6,933 bases of DNA from DATDAW01 sp036524675 (GTDB lineage: Bacteria; Verrucomicrobiota; Verrucomicrobiia; Chthoniobacterales; DASVRZ01). A program made the translations under genes and the position numbers. The stretch is from NCBI GenBank assembly GCA_036524675.1, contig DATDBU010000148.1:1-6933 (forward strand). The letters are read 5' to 3'. The notes under the pieces were generated by a model. It had not been told where the DNA came from and made no database searches. It saw only the letters and a list, made by a program, of their open reading frames with translations. This document shows, piece after piece, positions 6,841 through 6,933 of this stretch. How positions within the stretch are numbered: the stretch's first letter is position 1; each line of letters starts with the position of its first letter.

Positions 6841-6933
6841 TTTTTGGCTGTGATTTCAAATTGGCGCGGCAGCGGCCTGTCGTTCTCCCCAAACCGCGGG
6901 TCCAGGGGCGCGTAGCCCCGGGTTGTCCTTTTT
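6792..6933. mobile_element. Probable left end of an IS256 (mutator)-family insertion sequence, partial
   Basis: From 6793 the DNA reads GGGCGGTGTCGGAAATTTTG and continues TGTTTTGG. A run of this kind (GGTGTC followed by GAAATTTTGTGT) resembles terminal inverted repeats I recall from IS256-family elements. It begins exactly where the upstream membrane-protein frame loses its normal character. No transposase start is visible in the remaining ~140 bp, which suits the non-coding leader of such elements. The partner inverted repeat and the short target duplication would lie beyond the edge, so this stays a hypothesis. Confidence 0.45.
6902..6922 (+). other. GC-rich hairpin near the right edge (terminator-like or repeat element)
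   Basis: GGGGC (6905-6909) and GCCCC (6915-6919) enclose the loop GCGTA. Two further pairs lie outside a single A-G mismatch (CC 6902-6903 with GG 6921-6922). A T run starts at 6929 and is cut by the window edge. It could be a terminator, a block on readthrough into the element's transposase, or one copy of a dispersed palindrome. Confidence 0.4.

Noticed and set aside
1..6933. CRISPR arrays, tRNA or rRNA genes
   Set aside because: No regularly spaced repeats and no tRNA- or rRNA-like sequence were recognised on either strand.

Overview
The window looks like a piece of a Gram-negative bacterial chromosome with moderate GC. The solute-binding protein has a Sec signal peptide without a lipobox cysteine. 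The prolyl-tRNA synthetase is of the archaeal/eukaryotic-like class. Only one of the five genes has a clear Shine-Dalgarno sequence. Together these would fit Verrucomicrobiota or a neighbouring phylum, but that assignment is an inference of low certainty.

Left part (1-2254, minus strand): two genes of a carbohydrate ABC importer. The solute-binding protein comes first in transcription order (2254 to 959). A MalF/UgpA-type permease follows and runs off the left edge (927 to 1). A second permease, and possibly an ATPase or a sugar-processing enzyme, would be expected beyond the edge.

Middle (2255-3723): a divergent control region of about 0.4 kb, then a plus-strand LacI-family repressor. Divergent orientation suggests the repressor controls the importer. 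A 16-bp near-perfect palindrome with a central CG (2343-2358) is a candidate operator for the importer genes. An imperfect 20-bp direct repeat and a promoter-like pair of boxes lie just before the repressor's likely true start.

Right part (3822-6933, plus strand): proS, complete, with a GTG start. It is followed by a gene for a multi-pass membrane protein with a strong Shine-Dalgarno site that sits inside a perfect hairpin. The membrane protein resembles the N-terminal half of the large MSEP-CTERM / PEP-CTERM integral membrane proteins associated with exosortase systems. Its frame ends in a short, atypical tail. The DNA from about 6792 resembles a terminal inverted repeat of an IS256 (mutator)-family insertion sequence, so the gene is probably interrupted there and the last ~140 bp are probably the left end of that element. 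Both family statements for this gene and the element rest on pattern memory and need a database search.
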